Shown one piece after another: positions 1-8,415 of a stretch of 17,344 nt of DNA. The position numbers and the translations under genes are program-made. Source of the stretch: Ruminococcaceae bacterium UBA6845 (GTDB taxonomy: Bacteria; Bacillota; Clostridia; Oscillospirales; Acutalibacteraceae); NCBI GenBank assembly GCA_002449395.1, contig DKDP01000028.1:1-17344 (forward strand), read 5' to 3'. The first letter of the stretch is position 1. Each line of letters starts with the position of its first letter. Below the pieces are notes generated by a model, which was given only the letters and a program-made list of their open reading frames with translations, was not told where the DNA came from and did not search any database.

Positions 1-3000
1 TAAGTCCGAAGAATGAAAGTATAGTTTTGATAATCTCGACAAATCTTGCGAAGAAATCTGCGATCTTCTCCAGCGGATTCTTTTCCGTCGGCTCTGTCGG
101 TGTTATCGGTTCCTCTGCGCTTATGTCGCTGAGATCATAGCTGTTTGTGCTCAGCACATCGGATTCTGCCGACTGTGTGCCTATATCGGCAAGACTGTAT
201 TCTTTAACCTCACCGTATTTATACGTTATTTTTCCGTCATTGTCAACAAAGCAGATATACGGTCTCGCATAGATGGTTGAGTGCTCGTCCTTGCCGAGCT
301 TTACATTGAACAGACCCGTCAGCGTTGTTGACGTCGATTGCGCTGTTGCCCTTGAAATTCCGTCGGTATCAATGTTATCCATATCAAGCGAATCCTTAAG
401 AGATGCGTCGTATGTGTAAAGAATACCGTGGTTGTTTATCGGTCCTGCCGAAGAGGAGACGCTGTGCTCGGCAAGCAGGGAATAGGTGCCGTTTTCGTTA
501 TCCTTGATTCCTGTCATTCTTGCAACTGCCGTTGCTTCTGCACGCTTTGTATAATACTCCTGCTGAGTTGCAAAGACAGGTACGATGTTATAGTTTCTTG
601 TGACAAAGAAGCTGTAAGTCGTGTATGCACTGATAATCTCGCCCGTGTCGGCGTCTTTCCAGTATACGAAATATTTGCCGTCCTTGTTTGGCTTTGCCGC
701 ATTTTGGTAAGTTATTGTGGCAACAAGAAATTCAGTTGTCATTTCGGGTCTGAGGGTGAGCGGAACCTCTGCGCCGTTTACTTTAACGCTGTACTTTGCG
801 ACGAAGTAGTCACATTCCGTACACTTGTAATAGCCCGTTTCCTCGTCCTTAACAATGTTGTGATCCGAGGTTGCGCCCTCATATTTACAATTGTCACAAA
901 CGAGCTTATGCTGTTTGCTGTCGATGCTCACATACTTGAAATTGTGGGCGACAGGCTCAAACTGCGCCGTGTACGTTGCTTCGCCCGTTACAGGCTTGAT
1001 TTCCGGATCCCAGCCGATGAATTTGTATTCGTTTTCGGCGTCGCTTTCCTTGGTCGGTGTGTCGCCGCTGTAAACCGGTGTTGTGTTGTAAGCAACCTTA
1101 CCGCTTCTGAGAACCGAACCGTCGTAGTTAACAAACTTAATATCAAACGTATCAATCGACCAGCTTGCATAGAGCGTTACATCGCTTTCAAGATCAAAGT
1201 CTCTTGCAGAACTGCCGTCTGCATTGTAATATTGAACACCCTCGCCGTTCGGCTGTGTGAAATAGCCGTTAAAGGTGTAATGCTCACGGGTTGGGAGCGT
1301 GATCGCAGGCATAGCCTTGCCGATAATCGCAACAACAGATGTTGTACCCGCCGTTGTCGCCGACTGACTGTCAAGCGTTACGGTTTGGATACGTTCAAGA
1401 TTGTTGATTGCGTTGATGAGAGCGGTTGTCTTAGCGTCGTAGTTGTCCTGAGTCGGAACAGCCGAACCGTTGAGAGCTTCGGAAGCCTCGGCGAGAGCCG
1501 TGCGGTAAGCGTTGTAGCTCGATTCGGAATATGCGCTCTTGTCAAGAACGTTCTTTGAAAGTGCGATTGCATTTCTCAGTGCGGTTGAGTCAACGGTAAC
1601 GAGGTTAAGAGTTACCCAACCGTAGTATATATATCCTGTGACTTTTTTCAATCCCCATACTGCATTTCTATAAACCGCTCTAAGAGTAACGGTATCGCCG
1701 ACATCCGGAACACTACCTTGAAGGACAAAATCGTTTTTTTCAGTTGTTTTAAAGGTTGTGTTCTCCCAGTCACAGAATATGCCTGAGTTCTTGAGAGAAT
1801 ATGAATATTCTTTTCCTGTTTTTGATCCTTTCGCAGTTGCCGAAGTATGTATTGTTGGATCATATGAAAGAATTGTGTTTTCATTGTAAGAAGAATCGTA
1901 CAAAAGCAAACTATGCTGATGTGACGAACCTGTACCTTTCATATATAAGTCAAGGATATTTCCGAGTGAAGATACGTCCTGAGCCTTATTATTATATCTG
2001 TCAAACACATAGAATGCGGAAGCCTTTCCGTCATTGGCAGTTTGAAAAGCACGGTGTAAATCATATCCATCGTGTCCGTTAGGCGATGGATGATTAAAAG
2101 AAAGTTTCGACATATAACTGTCGGTAAAATAAGTAGTTGAGTCAGCAGACACCGCAGTTGCATTTTTGGCTATAAGCCTTGTTTGTACATTTGCATCATC
2201 GGGATGTTCAGATTCTTGCTCACTTTTTACCGAACCTGTTGACAAAAGATTTTTCAGTACAAGTTTTTCAATAGCGTAATTCAGTCTGTCGGCGTAATCG
2301 TCAACCTCCTGCTGAGTGTTGAAAACGGTGTTCGGGATCATATTGACGAGATTTGCGACCTCAGAGAAGTCCTCATAGTCCGAGCCGTTGAGCGAATTAG
2401 CCTTATCTCTTGCGGCATAGAGACCCGACATATCGAGCTTTGCCTGAAGAGCGTTGATAGCGTTGTTGAGCTTCGCCGTTGCGGCGTCAACCGTTGTCTG
2501 CTCTGCCGTTGCGTTGTTAAGAACGGCCTTTGCCTCATTGAGAGCCGTAACATAAGCGGCATAGCTATCGGAGGTATAAATGCTTTCGTTTCCGACTACC
2601 GTATAAATCGCCTTTTTGAGAGCTGTCTTTGAAACGCTGACGATTGTAAGGTCGGTGAACTCGGTGAGCTTCTGAAGATTGTCACTGTATGCCCATGCGG
2701 CGCAGATGCCAAGAACTCTGAGAACAGCTTTATCACCTGCGGCAGGAACAGCACCCTTAATGTACCATGTGTACGGACCGTATGCTGCACCGTTTGCATT
2801 GATTGTAGCGTCCTGCGTGAAATCACTGTTTGTTTCTGCACTTGCCATATCGTTTCCGCTTATATCACATAGCGTATATGTCAGGCTCTGACCTTTACTT
2901 GAGGTAACGGTTGCGCTTCTCATATTTTCCTCAAGGGTACCCAAATTATAATAATCAGTGTACTGAGCAAGCTCAACGCCCCAACGTGCTTTGCTGAGAC

Positions 3001-4441
3001 TTGAATAAACCCAAGGCATTGTAAGCTGAATGTTTATGCCTGTTGAAAGTATGTCGGGAGTAACATCGGGGTCAACATAAATTGTTGCGGTTGATGCATT
3101 CCACCTTTCGGCAACATTCTGGGCAGTTTTTTGATAAACATATATTTTTCCGTCCCTGTATGTATTGACATCTTCAATGGGAACATCGGACTTTTCCCAA
3201 TAGTCACAGGTTGTTCCGATATTTACATTGTTAAGTGAAAGCTTAACCGAAGCTCGGAAAACGCTTTCACCCCATGCTGTTGACTGAACCATACTCGATG
3301 TCGTTGATTTCTTCACAAGCGCATTAACAGCGGCATTGATCTTAGCCGTTTCGCCGTCAAGCTGCTCCTGCTTCGTGAAGCTGTTCTTAACGAGTTCGGC
3401 ATTTTTTAGCGCATTTTCAACTGAGCTGAAATCAACGTAATCGTTCTTGTTAAGTCCGTTTGCCTTGCTGACCGCCGCATTGAAGGCAGTCCAGTCAAGT
3501 TTTGTAAGTAAGGCTTTGATTGAATTTTCAATCATTGTTTTTGCATTGTCAATTGCCGCCTGATTATATGCTGTGCTGAAAGCCTCATAGCCTGCGGCAT
3601 AGTTATCATAGTCGGCAATGATTTTCTTTGCGTTATCCATTGCCTTCGTCAAGGTTGTGATGTCAACATAGAGATGAGCGTTGGCAATATATGTATCGGC
3701 AGTTTCCATTGACGAGCGCAAGCCCGATGTATCAACCTCGGGAAGTCGGGTAAGATGAGTATAGATATACTCACCGCCTGCGTCTCTGTTGGCATCGGCA
3801 GTGTTGTTAAAATCGCCCGAGTTCAAGTATTTAACAGTCTCATAGCCTGCCTGTGAGCTGTTATTATTTATGGTAATTGAAATGATCGGAGCACCTATTC
3901 TGATATCCTTGGTCGCAAAATAATGCAAATAATCGGCGCTCGATTTACTCTGGTTAAGGTCAACGGATCCGCCGCCGTCGTTATCGACCTGAGATATCGG
4001 AGTTAAGCCTACGAGCGTATAAGCCGCACCGTTTTCGGGGCAGGTATATCTGTCGTTACTCTTGTTTACCATAATTCTGAGGTCACGAATAGACACGGTC
4101 GGGTCAGAGCTTGTCTTGTAGCCGAGATAGACCTCGTCCGCATCCCTCTTTGAAAAAAGTCCGTCGGAAACTCTTACGCCTGCATTGAGGTTCTTGTCGA
4201 TAAGAGTATAGCCGCTGTCGGAAATCTTAGCCTTAGCTGTGTTGCCGTCACGGTCTCCGCCCGTCGCAAGGTACGTTATAAACTGCGTACCCGGGGCATA
4301 GTAATACTCCTTAGTATGTGTTTTGGCATAGCTCATCGCCGATGCGTCCGTTTTGAAAAGTCCGAGGTTGAGCACCGGGGCGGATGAAAGCATAAGTACG
4401 ATGCAAAGTATTACGCTTAAAGTCCTTTTTACATTTTTCAT
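1..4441 (-). CDS. Secreted FIVAR-repeat surface protein, C-terminus off the window
   Basis: The frame starts at an ATG at 4441 and stays open to base 1: 1480 codons are visible with no stop, so the 3' end lies outside. The start has GGAG 9 nt upstream. Residues 1-35 form a signal peptide: basic MKNVKR, a hydrophobic core, then an ASA cleavage motif at 33-35. FIVAR-like helical segments rich in Ala, Asn and Lys occupy about 232-370, 605-735 and 950-1015, with beta-rich modules between them. Residues 512-611 and about 868-959 look like copies of one module (GAVPAAGD versus GSVPDVGD, then SKTALKKAI versus DSTALRNAI). About 1040-1160 resembles Listeria/Bacteroides (InlB B-type) repeats. Residues 1182-1210 carry two CxxC pairs with nearby His, as in a zinc ribbon. 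The visible end is a Pro/Thr/Glu linker followed by an amphipathic, Phe-rich helix; no LPxTG is seen. Family knowledge suggests an extracellular adhesion or substrate-binding scaffold; its ligand cannot be deduced. Confidence 0.85.
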   Translation of the reverse strand, partial: MKNVKRTLSVILCIVLMLSSAPVLNLGLFKTDASAMSYAKTHTKEYYYAPGTQFITYLATGGDRDGNTAKAKISDSGYTLIDKNLNAGVRVSDGLFSKRDADEVYLGYKTSSDPTVSIRDLRIMVNKSNDRYTCPENGAAYTLVGLTPISQVDNDGGGSVDLNQSKSSADYLHYFATKDIRIGAPIISITINNNSSQAGYETVKYLNSGDFNNTADANRDAGGEYIYTHLTRLPEVDTSGLRSSMETADTYIANAHLYVDITTLTKAMDNAKKIIADYDNYAAGYEAFSTAYNQAAIDNAKTMIENSIKALLTKLDWTAFNAAVSKANGLNKNDYVDFSSVENALKNAELVKNSFTKQEQLDGETAKINAAVNALVKKSTTSSMVQSTAWGESVFRASVKLSLNNVNIGTTCDYWEKSDVPIEDVNTYRDGKIYVYQKTAQNVAERWNASTATIYVDPDVTPDILSTGINIQLTMPWVYSSLSKARWGVELAQYTDYYNLGTLEENMRSATVTSSKGQSLTYTLCDISGNDMASAETNSDFTQDATINANGAAYGPYTWYIKGAVPAAGDKAVLRVLGICAAWAYSDNLQKLTEFTDLTIVSVSKTALKKAIYTVVGNESIYTSDSYAAYVTALNEAKAVLNNATAEQTTVDAATAKLNNAINALQAKLDMSGLYAARDKANSLNGSDYEDFSEVANLVNMIPNTVFNTQQEVDDYADRLNYAIEKLVLKNLLSTGSVKSEQESEHPDDANVQTRLIAKNATAVSADSTTYFTDSYMSKLSFNHPSPNGHDGYDLHRAFQTANDGKASAFYVFDRYNNKAQDVSSLGNILDLYMKGTGSSHQHSLLLYDSSYNENTILSYDPTIHTSATAKGSKTGKEYSYSLKNSGIFCDWENTTFKTTEKNDFVLQGSVPDVGDTVTLRAVYRNAVWGLKKVTGYIYYGWVTLNLVTVDSTALRNAIALSKNVLDKSAYSESSYNAYRTALAEASEALNGSAVPTQDNYDAKTTALINAINNLERIQTVTLDSQSATTAGTTSVVAIIGKAMPAITLPTREHYTFNGYFTQPNGEGVQYYNADGSSARDFDLESDVTLYASWSIDTFDIKFVNYDGSVLRSGKVAYNTTPVYSGDTPTKESDAENEYKFIGWDPEIKPVTGEATYTAQFEPVAHNFKYVSIDSKQHKLVCDNCKYEGATSDHNIVKDEETGYYKCTECDYFVAKYSVKVNGAEVPLTLRPEMTTEFLVATITYQNAAKPNKDGKYFVYWKDADTGEIISAYTTYSFFVTRNYNIVPVFATQQEYYTKRAEATAVARMTGIKDNENGTYSLLAEHSVSSSAGPINNHGILYTYDASLKDSLDMDNIDTDGISRATAQSTSTTLTGLFNVKLGKDEHSTIYARPYICFVDNDGKITYKYGEVKEYSLADIGTQSAESDVLSTNSYDLSDISAEEPITPTEPTEKNPLEKIADFFARFVEIIKTILSFFGL

Positions 4442-4473
4442 AGCAATCAACTCCAAAATGCCATATTAAAAAT

Positions 4474-4501
4474 ATTATACCATTATATAAAAATTTTTCA
4501 A
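4474..4501 (-). promoter_or_regulatory. Promoter of the surface-protein gene
   Basis: On the minus strand TTGAAA (4496-4501) is followed after 16 nt by a perfect TATAAT (4474-4479), 33 nt before the ATG. The flanks are very AT-rich. This is a predicted sigma-A promoter. Confidence 0.7.
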
Positions 4502-4571
4502 GATAAATTTAAAGAATTGTTGCAAGGGTTCTCTGCTTTTTAAACATACAAGATAATCAAATACCGACTGC

Positions 4572-4612
4572 AAAAATAAACGGAGCCTGCGCATATTTAT
4601 ACGCAGGCTCCG
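4572..4612 (-). terminator. Intrinsic terminator of asnS-asnA
   Basis: An 11-bp perfect stem (4581-4591 with 4602-4612) and a 10-nt AT-rich loop are followed on the minus strand by TTTATTTTTG. It lies just after the asnA stop codon. Confidence 0.9.
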
Positions 4613-4622
4613 AGCTGTTTTA

Positions 4623-5630
4623 TCAAAGCAGATTTATGCCGTTTTTCTTGCAGTCCTCAACCATTTTTTCAGGCCAGAGGGAGACCTGAACCTCACCGAT
4701 GTGAGCCTTTTCGAGGATCAGCATACTGAGTCTCGATTGACCGATGCCGCCGCCGATAGTCAGCGGAAGTGTGCCGTCGGCAATGCCCTTATGGTAGTCG
4801 TACTTCATTCTGTCCTCGGCGTCAGCCGCCTTAAGCTGATAGGCGAGTGATTCGGAATCAACACGGATACCCATTGAGGAAACCTCGAATGCGTGCTGAA
4901 GCGTTTCGTTCCAGAAAAGCAGGTCGCCGTTGAGCTTCCAATCGTCATAGTCGGGCGCTCTGCCGTCGTGCTTGATTCCGCTCTTGAGCAGGTCGCCGAT
5001 CTGCATTACGAAAACAACGCCCTTTTCCTTTGCGATAATATCCTCACGCTCCTTGGGCGTCTTGTCGGGATACATATCCTCAAGCTCCTGAGTTGTGATG
5101 AAGAAAACGTCTGTTGCAAGCTCTTTTTTGAGCTGCGGGAATGCCTTATGTGCAATTTTCTGAGTGTTGTCGATTGCACCGACGATCTTCTTTACAATTT
5201 CTTTAAGAAACTCAACGTTTCTTTCTTCTCTTGAAATAACTCGCTCCCAGTCCCACTGGTCAACGAATATCGAATGAACGTTGTCGCAGTCATCGTCACG
5301 GCGAATAGCGTTCATATTGGTGTAAAGACCCTCGTCAACGCCGTAGCCGTAAGCCTTGAGTGCTGTTCTCTTCCACTTTGCAAGCGACTGGACAATCTCG
5401 GCTGTGCCCTCGATTTCTTTAATGTCGAACTCAACCTTTCTCTCAACTCCGTTGAGGTCGTCGTTGATGCCGCTGCCTTTTTTTACAATAAACGGTGCGC
5501 TGACACGCTCAAGATTGAGCGCCGCCGCAAGCTCGTTTGCGAAAGTATCCTTAACAAGTTTGATTGCTTTCTGTGTTTCTCTGAGTGTAAGGGCGGAGGT
5601 ATATCCGTCCACGATCTGTAAGCCTCTCAT
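4623..5630 (-). CDS. asnA: Aspartate--ammonia ligase (asparagine synthetase A)
   Basis: This cytoplasmic enzyme makes asparagine from aspartate, ammonia and ATP. At 335 residues it is close to the usual length of AsnA (about 330). It has the class II tRNA-synthetase-like fold of the family, recognisable from GSGINDDLNGVERKVEFD near residue 53, the RRDDD stretch near 110, VDQWDWE near 123, and the C-terminal GGGIGQSRLSMLILEKAHIGEVQVS segment, which corresponds to a class II motif 3 region. The ATG at 5630 has GGGAGG 8 nt upstream. It lies 18 nt after asnS on the same strand with no promoter between, so both are expected to be on one mRNA controlled by the T-box upstream of asnS. It is the ammonia-dependent enzyme, with no glutaminase domain as in AsnB. 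Confidence 0.96.
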   Translation of the reverse strand: MRGLQIVDGYTSALTLRETQKAIKLVKDTFANELAAALNLERVSAPFIVKKGSGINDDLNGVERKVEFDIKEIEGTAEIVQSLAKWKRTALKAYGYGVDEGLYTNMNAIRRDDDCDNVHSIFVDQWDWERVISREERNVEFLKEIVKKIVGAIDNTQKIAHKAFPQLKKELATDVFFITTQELEDMYPDKTPKEREDIIAKEKGVVFVMQIGDLLKSGIKHDGRAPDYDDWKLNGDLLFWNETLQHAFEVSSMGIRVDSESLAYQLKAADAEDRMKYDYHKGIADGTLPLTIGGGIGQSRLSMLILEKAHIGEVQVSLWPEKMVEDCKKNGINLL

Positions 5631-5648
5631 TATATTGTCCTCCCTGAT

Positions 5649-7022
5649 TTATCTGATGTTTCCGACTGTTCTCGGATAGAGCTGAACGTCACGGATGTTT
5701 GCCATACCGGTCATATACATAACAATTCTGTCAAATCCGAGACCGAATCCGCCGTGAGGAACCGAACCGAACTTTCTGAGGTCGAGGTAATCCTTGTACT
5801 CGTCCTGAGTCATACCTCTCTCCTCCATTGCGGCAAGGAGTTTGTCGAGATTCTCCTCACGCTGACTGCCTCCGATAATTTCGCCGACGCCCGGGACAAG
5901 GAGATCCGTTGCGGCAACCGTCTTTCCGTCGGGATTCTGTTTCATATAGAACGACTTGATCTCTTTCGGATAGTCAGTAACGAATACAGGCTTGTTGTAA
6001 ACCTGCTCGGTGATGTATCTCTCGTGCTCGGTCGCAAGGTCGCAGCCCCATTCAACAGGGTACTGGAACTTAACGTCCGCATCTTTAAGGAGCTCAATAG
6101 CCTTAGTGTATGTGATTCTTTCAAAGTCGCCGTCAACAATCTTTTGGAGCTTTTCACGAAGTCCCTTTTCAAAGAACTTTTCAAAGAATGCAAGCTCATC
6201 CGGGCATTTTTCGATAACGTCCTTGAGGACGAATTTAATCATAGCCTCGGCAACCTCGATAACGTCGTCAAGCTCTGCAAATGCGATCTCGGGCTCAACG
6301 TGCCAGAACTCGGCAACGTGACGCTGAGTGTTGCTCTTCTCGGCACGGAAAGAGGGACCGAATGTGTAGATCTTGCCCATTGCCATTGCGGCAACCTCGC
6401 CCTCAAGCTGACCGGAAACGGAAAGTCCTGCCTTTCTGCCGAAGAAATCGTCGGCATAGTATTCTTCCTCGCTCTTATATTTGTCGGAATAGCCGATGGT
6501 CGTTACCTTGAATACCTCGCCGGCACCCTCACAGTCGGAAGCGGTGAGCAGGGGAGTGTGAATATAAACATAGTTGTTCTGCTGGAAAAAGCTGTGGATA
6601 GCTGCAGCTGCAACAGAGCGAACTCTGAGAACCGCATTGAATGTGTTCGTTCTTACACGAAGATGCGGAATCGTTCTGAGAAATTCAAGCGAACAGCGCT
6701 TCTTCTGCAAAGGATAGTCACTTGGGCATTCGCCGAGAAGTATGATTTCATCGGCATTGACCTCAACGGCGTTGTTGACAGCGCCCTTAACAACCGTACC
6801 TACTACCTTGAGAGCCGTTCCGCCGGGCATAAATGCCGAAATGTCGCTGAGCTTTGATTTGTCGATAACAATCTGAAGATGGCTGAGCGATGTACCGTCG
6901 TTAAGCTCGATGAAAGCCATATTTTTGGAATCTCTTGAGGTTCTGACCCAGCCGCAGACAGTAACCTCTTTGCCGATATAAGCCGAGTCGGTCAAAATTT
7001 CTCTGACATCAGTGTGTTTCAT
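5649..7022 (-). CDS. asnS: Asparaginyl-tRNA synthetase
   Basis: It charges tRNA-Asn with asparagine. The product is 457 residues, close to E. coli AsnRS (466). The N-terminal OB-fold anticodon-binding domain contains GWVRTSRDSK at 24-33. The class II catalytic domain shows motif 2 (FRAEKS...RHVAEFW, 225-240), the GEIIGGSQRE stretch (380-389) and motif 3 (GGFGLGFDRIVMYMTG, 424-439). I place the start at the ATG at 7022, with AAGGAG 10 nt upstream. The frame remains open further upstream to 7145, but that part is the T-box terminator and antiterminator. An in-frame ATG at 7031 is too close to the ribosome binding site. A dedicated AsnRS means direct charging of tRNA-Asn is available, in keeping with the adjacent free-asparagine maker asnA. 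Confidence 0.97.
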   Translation of the reverse strand: MKHTDVREILTDSAYIGKEVTVCGWVRTSRDSKNMAFIELNDGTSLSHLQIVIDKSKLSDISAFMPGGTALKVVGTVVKGAVNNAVEVNADEIILLGECPSDYPLQKKRCSLEFLRTIPHLRVRTNTFNAVLRVRSVAAAAIHSFFQQNNYVYIHTPLLTASDCEGAGEVFKVTTIGYSDKYKSEEEYYADDFFGRKAGLSVSGQLEGEVAAMAMGKIYTFGPSFRAEKSNTQRHVAEFWHVEPEIAFAELDDVIEVAEAMIKFVLKDVIEKCPDELAFFEKFFEKGLREKLQKIVDGDFERITYTKAIELLKDADVKFQYPVEWGCDLATEHERYITEQVYNKPVFVTDYPKEIKSFYMKQNPDGKTVAATDLLVPGVGEIIGGSQREENLDKLLAAMEERGMTQDEYKDYLDLRKFGSVPHGGFGLGFDRIVMYMTGMANIRDVQLYPRTVGNIR

Positions 7023-7312
7023 ATTGATCATTCTCCTTAACGTAATTGACGAACAAAAAAGGCTATTCGTCCCAAAACATAGGACGAATAGCCTTGTATC
7101 CGCGGTACCACCTAAATTACTCTTACGAGTCCCTTTACGGCTCAAATAAGCCTTACGCCTTAACGCTGCGCCAACGTCGCACCTACTGATTTCTGTTCGG
7201 ATTGAAGCTCCGAAGTGTTATTCACGCAAGCTCTTTTACGGCGTTCACACTCTCTGCCGCTCACTGAGAATGATCTCTTACGCTACTTCTCTTCATCATC
7301 GCTTTTCGCTAT
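7023..7312 (-). promoter_or_regulatory. Asparagine-specific T-box leader of asnS-asnA
   Basis: This untranslated leader of about 290 nt carries a T-box riboswitch. On the minus strand the invariant T-box sequence AGGTGGTACCGCGG is at 7113-7100, part of the antiterminator that binds the free CCA end of uncharged tRNA. Upstream are Stem I signatures: GATGAAGAGAAGTAG near the 5' end and CAGAGAG in the distal arm. In the GTGAATAACACTTCGGAG segment the likely specifier is AAC (7219-7217), an Asn codon followed by A as is usual. The leader ends in an intrinsic terminator. Uncharged tRNA-Asn should therefore favour read-through into asnS-asnA. Confidence 0.94.
7055..7095 (-). terminator. T-box regulatory terminator
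   Basis: A 14-bp stem (7059-7072 with 7082-7095) and a 9-nt loop are followed on the minus strand by six T. It sits directly after the T-box sequence and forms when tRNA-Asn is charged. As corA has no terminator of its own, it may also stop transcripts reading in from corA. Confidence 0.92.
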
Positions 7313-7318
7313 GATCGA

Positions 7319-7347
7319 ATTATACCACCGCTTTTTTATCTTGTCAA
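7319..7347 (-). promoter_or_regulatory. Promoter of the asnS-asnA operon
   Basis: A full consensus on the minus strand: TTGACA (7342-7347), a 17-nt spacer, TATAAT (7319-7324). Transcription should start near 7312. The -35 box lies 4 nt beyond the corA stop codon. Confidence 0.9.
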
Positions 7348-7351
7348 CAGT

Positions 7352-8287
7352 TTAGAAAAGTTTTTTCTTCTTGAAAACAACAATGCAGATAAGAACGACG
7401 GCAATGCTCACACCGATTACGGCAGGGTAGCCGAAAGGGGAGCTGAGCTCCGGCATATTGACAAAGTTCATACCGTACCAGCCGGTTATCAGCGTCAGCG
7501 GTAAAAAGAGCATTGTTATGACCGTCAAAAGCTTCATTGTGCTGTTCATTTTAAGATCGAGCCTTGCCTGATAAGCCTCTCTGAGCCTGACGAGATTTTC
7601 ACGGAACAGGTTGATCTCGGCACACAGTCTGCCTGCACGGTCGCTTACGGTTTTAAAATAATATGTTTTTCGCCCGTCAAATATTCCGTTTTCATTTTCA
7701 TAAAGCCGTTCGCCGATATTTATGAGCTGTTCATAGTAATTTCTCAGCGACATCAGCTTTTTATTATACATTAGTATCTGTTCGTTGACGTTCGTATACC
7801 TACCGTATTCAATGACGTTTTCTTCAAGCTCGTTTATTGCGTTCTCCGTCCTTTCATTCATCTTGCCGTCGTTCTCGGTGAGCTTGTTAAAAAGGCGTCC
7901 GATAAATCTTTCGGTTGAGATTGCGTCCTTTTCAAAGCCGTTTACCGATTCGTAAAAAGCGTTGCGGAATATGCCGTTATCGTCCCGTATAATTACGGCA
8001 AAAACCGTGTCATTCCTCAGGAAGAAACAGATCTGACTTTCGCTGTCGTCATCCGCCGACGAACTGATTATTTTAACGGGAAAGACAAAGCTGTCCGAAT
8101 TGATTGTGACGGAGCTTCTGAAACTGCTGTCCGTCAGGTCAAAGCAAATGTATTCCCTTGTTGATATACCGAGCTTGGGGTAGTTGTTTTTAAATTCGTC
8201 GGCGGAGAGCAGACCGATAGTAAACGGCGAATTTTTGACATCTTCATAGCCGATTTTGTTGATTTTTTCGCCAAAGGAAATAAGCAT
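7352..8287 (-). CDS. corA: CorA-family magnesium (divalent metal) transporter
   Basis: A predicted inner-membrane channel for Mg2+ or other divalent ions. At 311 residues it matches the CorA family (about 315-350). The order is typical: an N-terminal soluble domain (about 1-130), a long charged helical stretch (about 130-245), then two C-terminal membrane helices (about 249-268 and 283-305) with the signature YGMN at 271-274 between them and a basic tail (KKKK). The N-terminal half is divergent, so the exact ion is uncertain. The ATG at 8287 has only a weak ribosome binding site (GGTGAT) and I could not find a convincing promoter. The next gene downstream, asnS, has its own promoter right after this stop codon and no terminator separates them. 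Confidence 0.88.
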   Translation of the reverse strand: MLISFGEKINKIGYEDVKNSPFTIGLLSADEFKNNYPKLGISTREYICFDLTDSSFRSSVTINSDSFVFPVKIISSSADDDSESQICFFLRNDTVFAVIIRDDNGIFRNAFYESVNGFEKDAISTERFIGRLFNKLTENDGKMNERTENAINELEENVIEYGRYTNVNEQILMYNKKLMSLRNYYEQLINIGERLYENENGIFDGRKTYYFKTVSDRAGRLCAEINLFRENLVRLREAYQARLDLKMNSTMKLLTVITMLFLPLTLITGWYGMNFVNMPELSSPFGYPAVIGVSIAVVLICIVVFKKKKLF

Positions 8288-8343
8288 AACATCACCGATG
8301 ATAGATTTTAAAATGTTTAATGCCGAAATGTTCTTTAAGGCAC

Positions 8344-8378
8344 ATCTAAAATCTAAAGTCTAATGTCTAAAATCTAAA
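8344..8378 (-). repeat. Five tandem 7-bp repeats (WTTAGAY)
   Basis: Read on the minus strand the units are TTTAGAT, TTTAGAC, ATTAGAC, TTTAGAT and TTTAGAT. They lie end to end between a terminator hairpin and the corA 5' region and supply the T-rich tail of that terminator. Confidence 0.8.
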
Positions 8379-8404
8379 AAGACTGAAGCCGAAGCCTCAG
8401 TCTT
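8372..8404 (-). terminator. Terminator of the phosphoesterase gene
   Basis: An 11-bp stem (8379-8389 with 8394-8404, one G-T wobble) closed by a TTCG tetraloop on the minus strand is followed by TTTAGATTTTAG. It begins 11 nt after the stop codon of the gene at 8416-9564. Confidence 0.88.
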
Positions 8405-8415
8405 AGTATGTGTAA

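Noticed and set aside
428..1558. Open frame of 376 codons on the plus strand
   Set aside because: It lies wholly opposite the surface-protein gene, has no ribosome binding site or recognisable domain, and is Cys/Val/Arg-rich as antisense frames of such genes are.
5754..6857. Open frame of 367 codons on the plus strand
   Set aside because: Antisense to asnS, whose identity is certain from class II motifs.
7023..7145. N-terminal extension of asnS by 41 codons
   Set aside because: The extension is the T-box antiterminator and terminator read in frame; the ribosome binding site and family length support the ATG at 7022.
8288..8343. Promoter of corA
   Set aside because: A TAAAAT occurs but no acceptable -35 box lies 16-18 nt upstream, so I do not call it.
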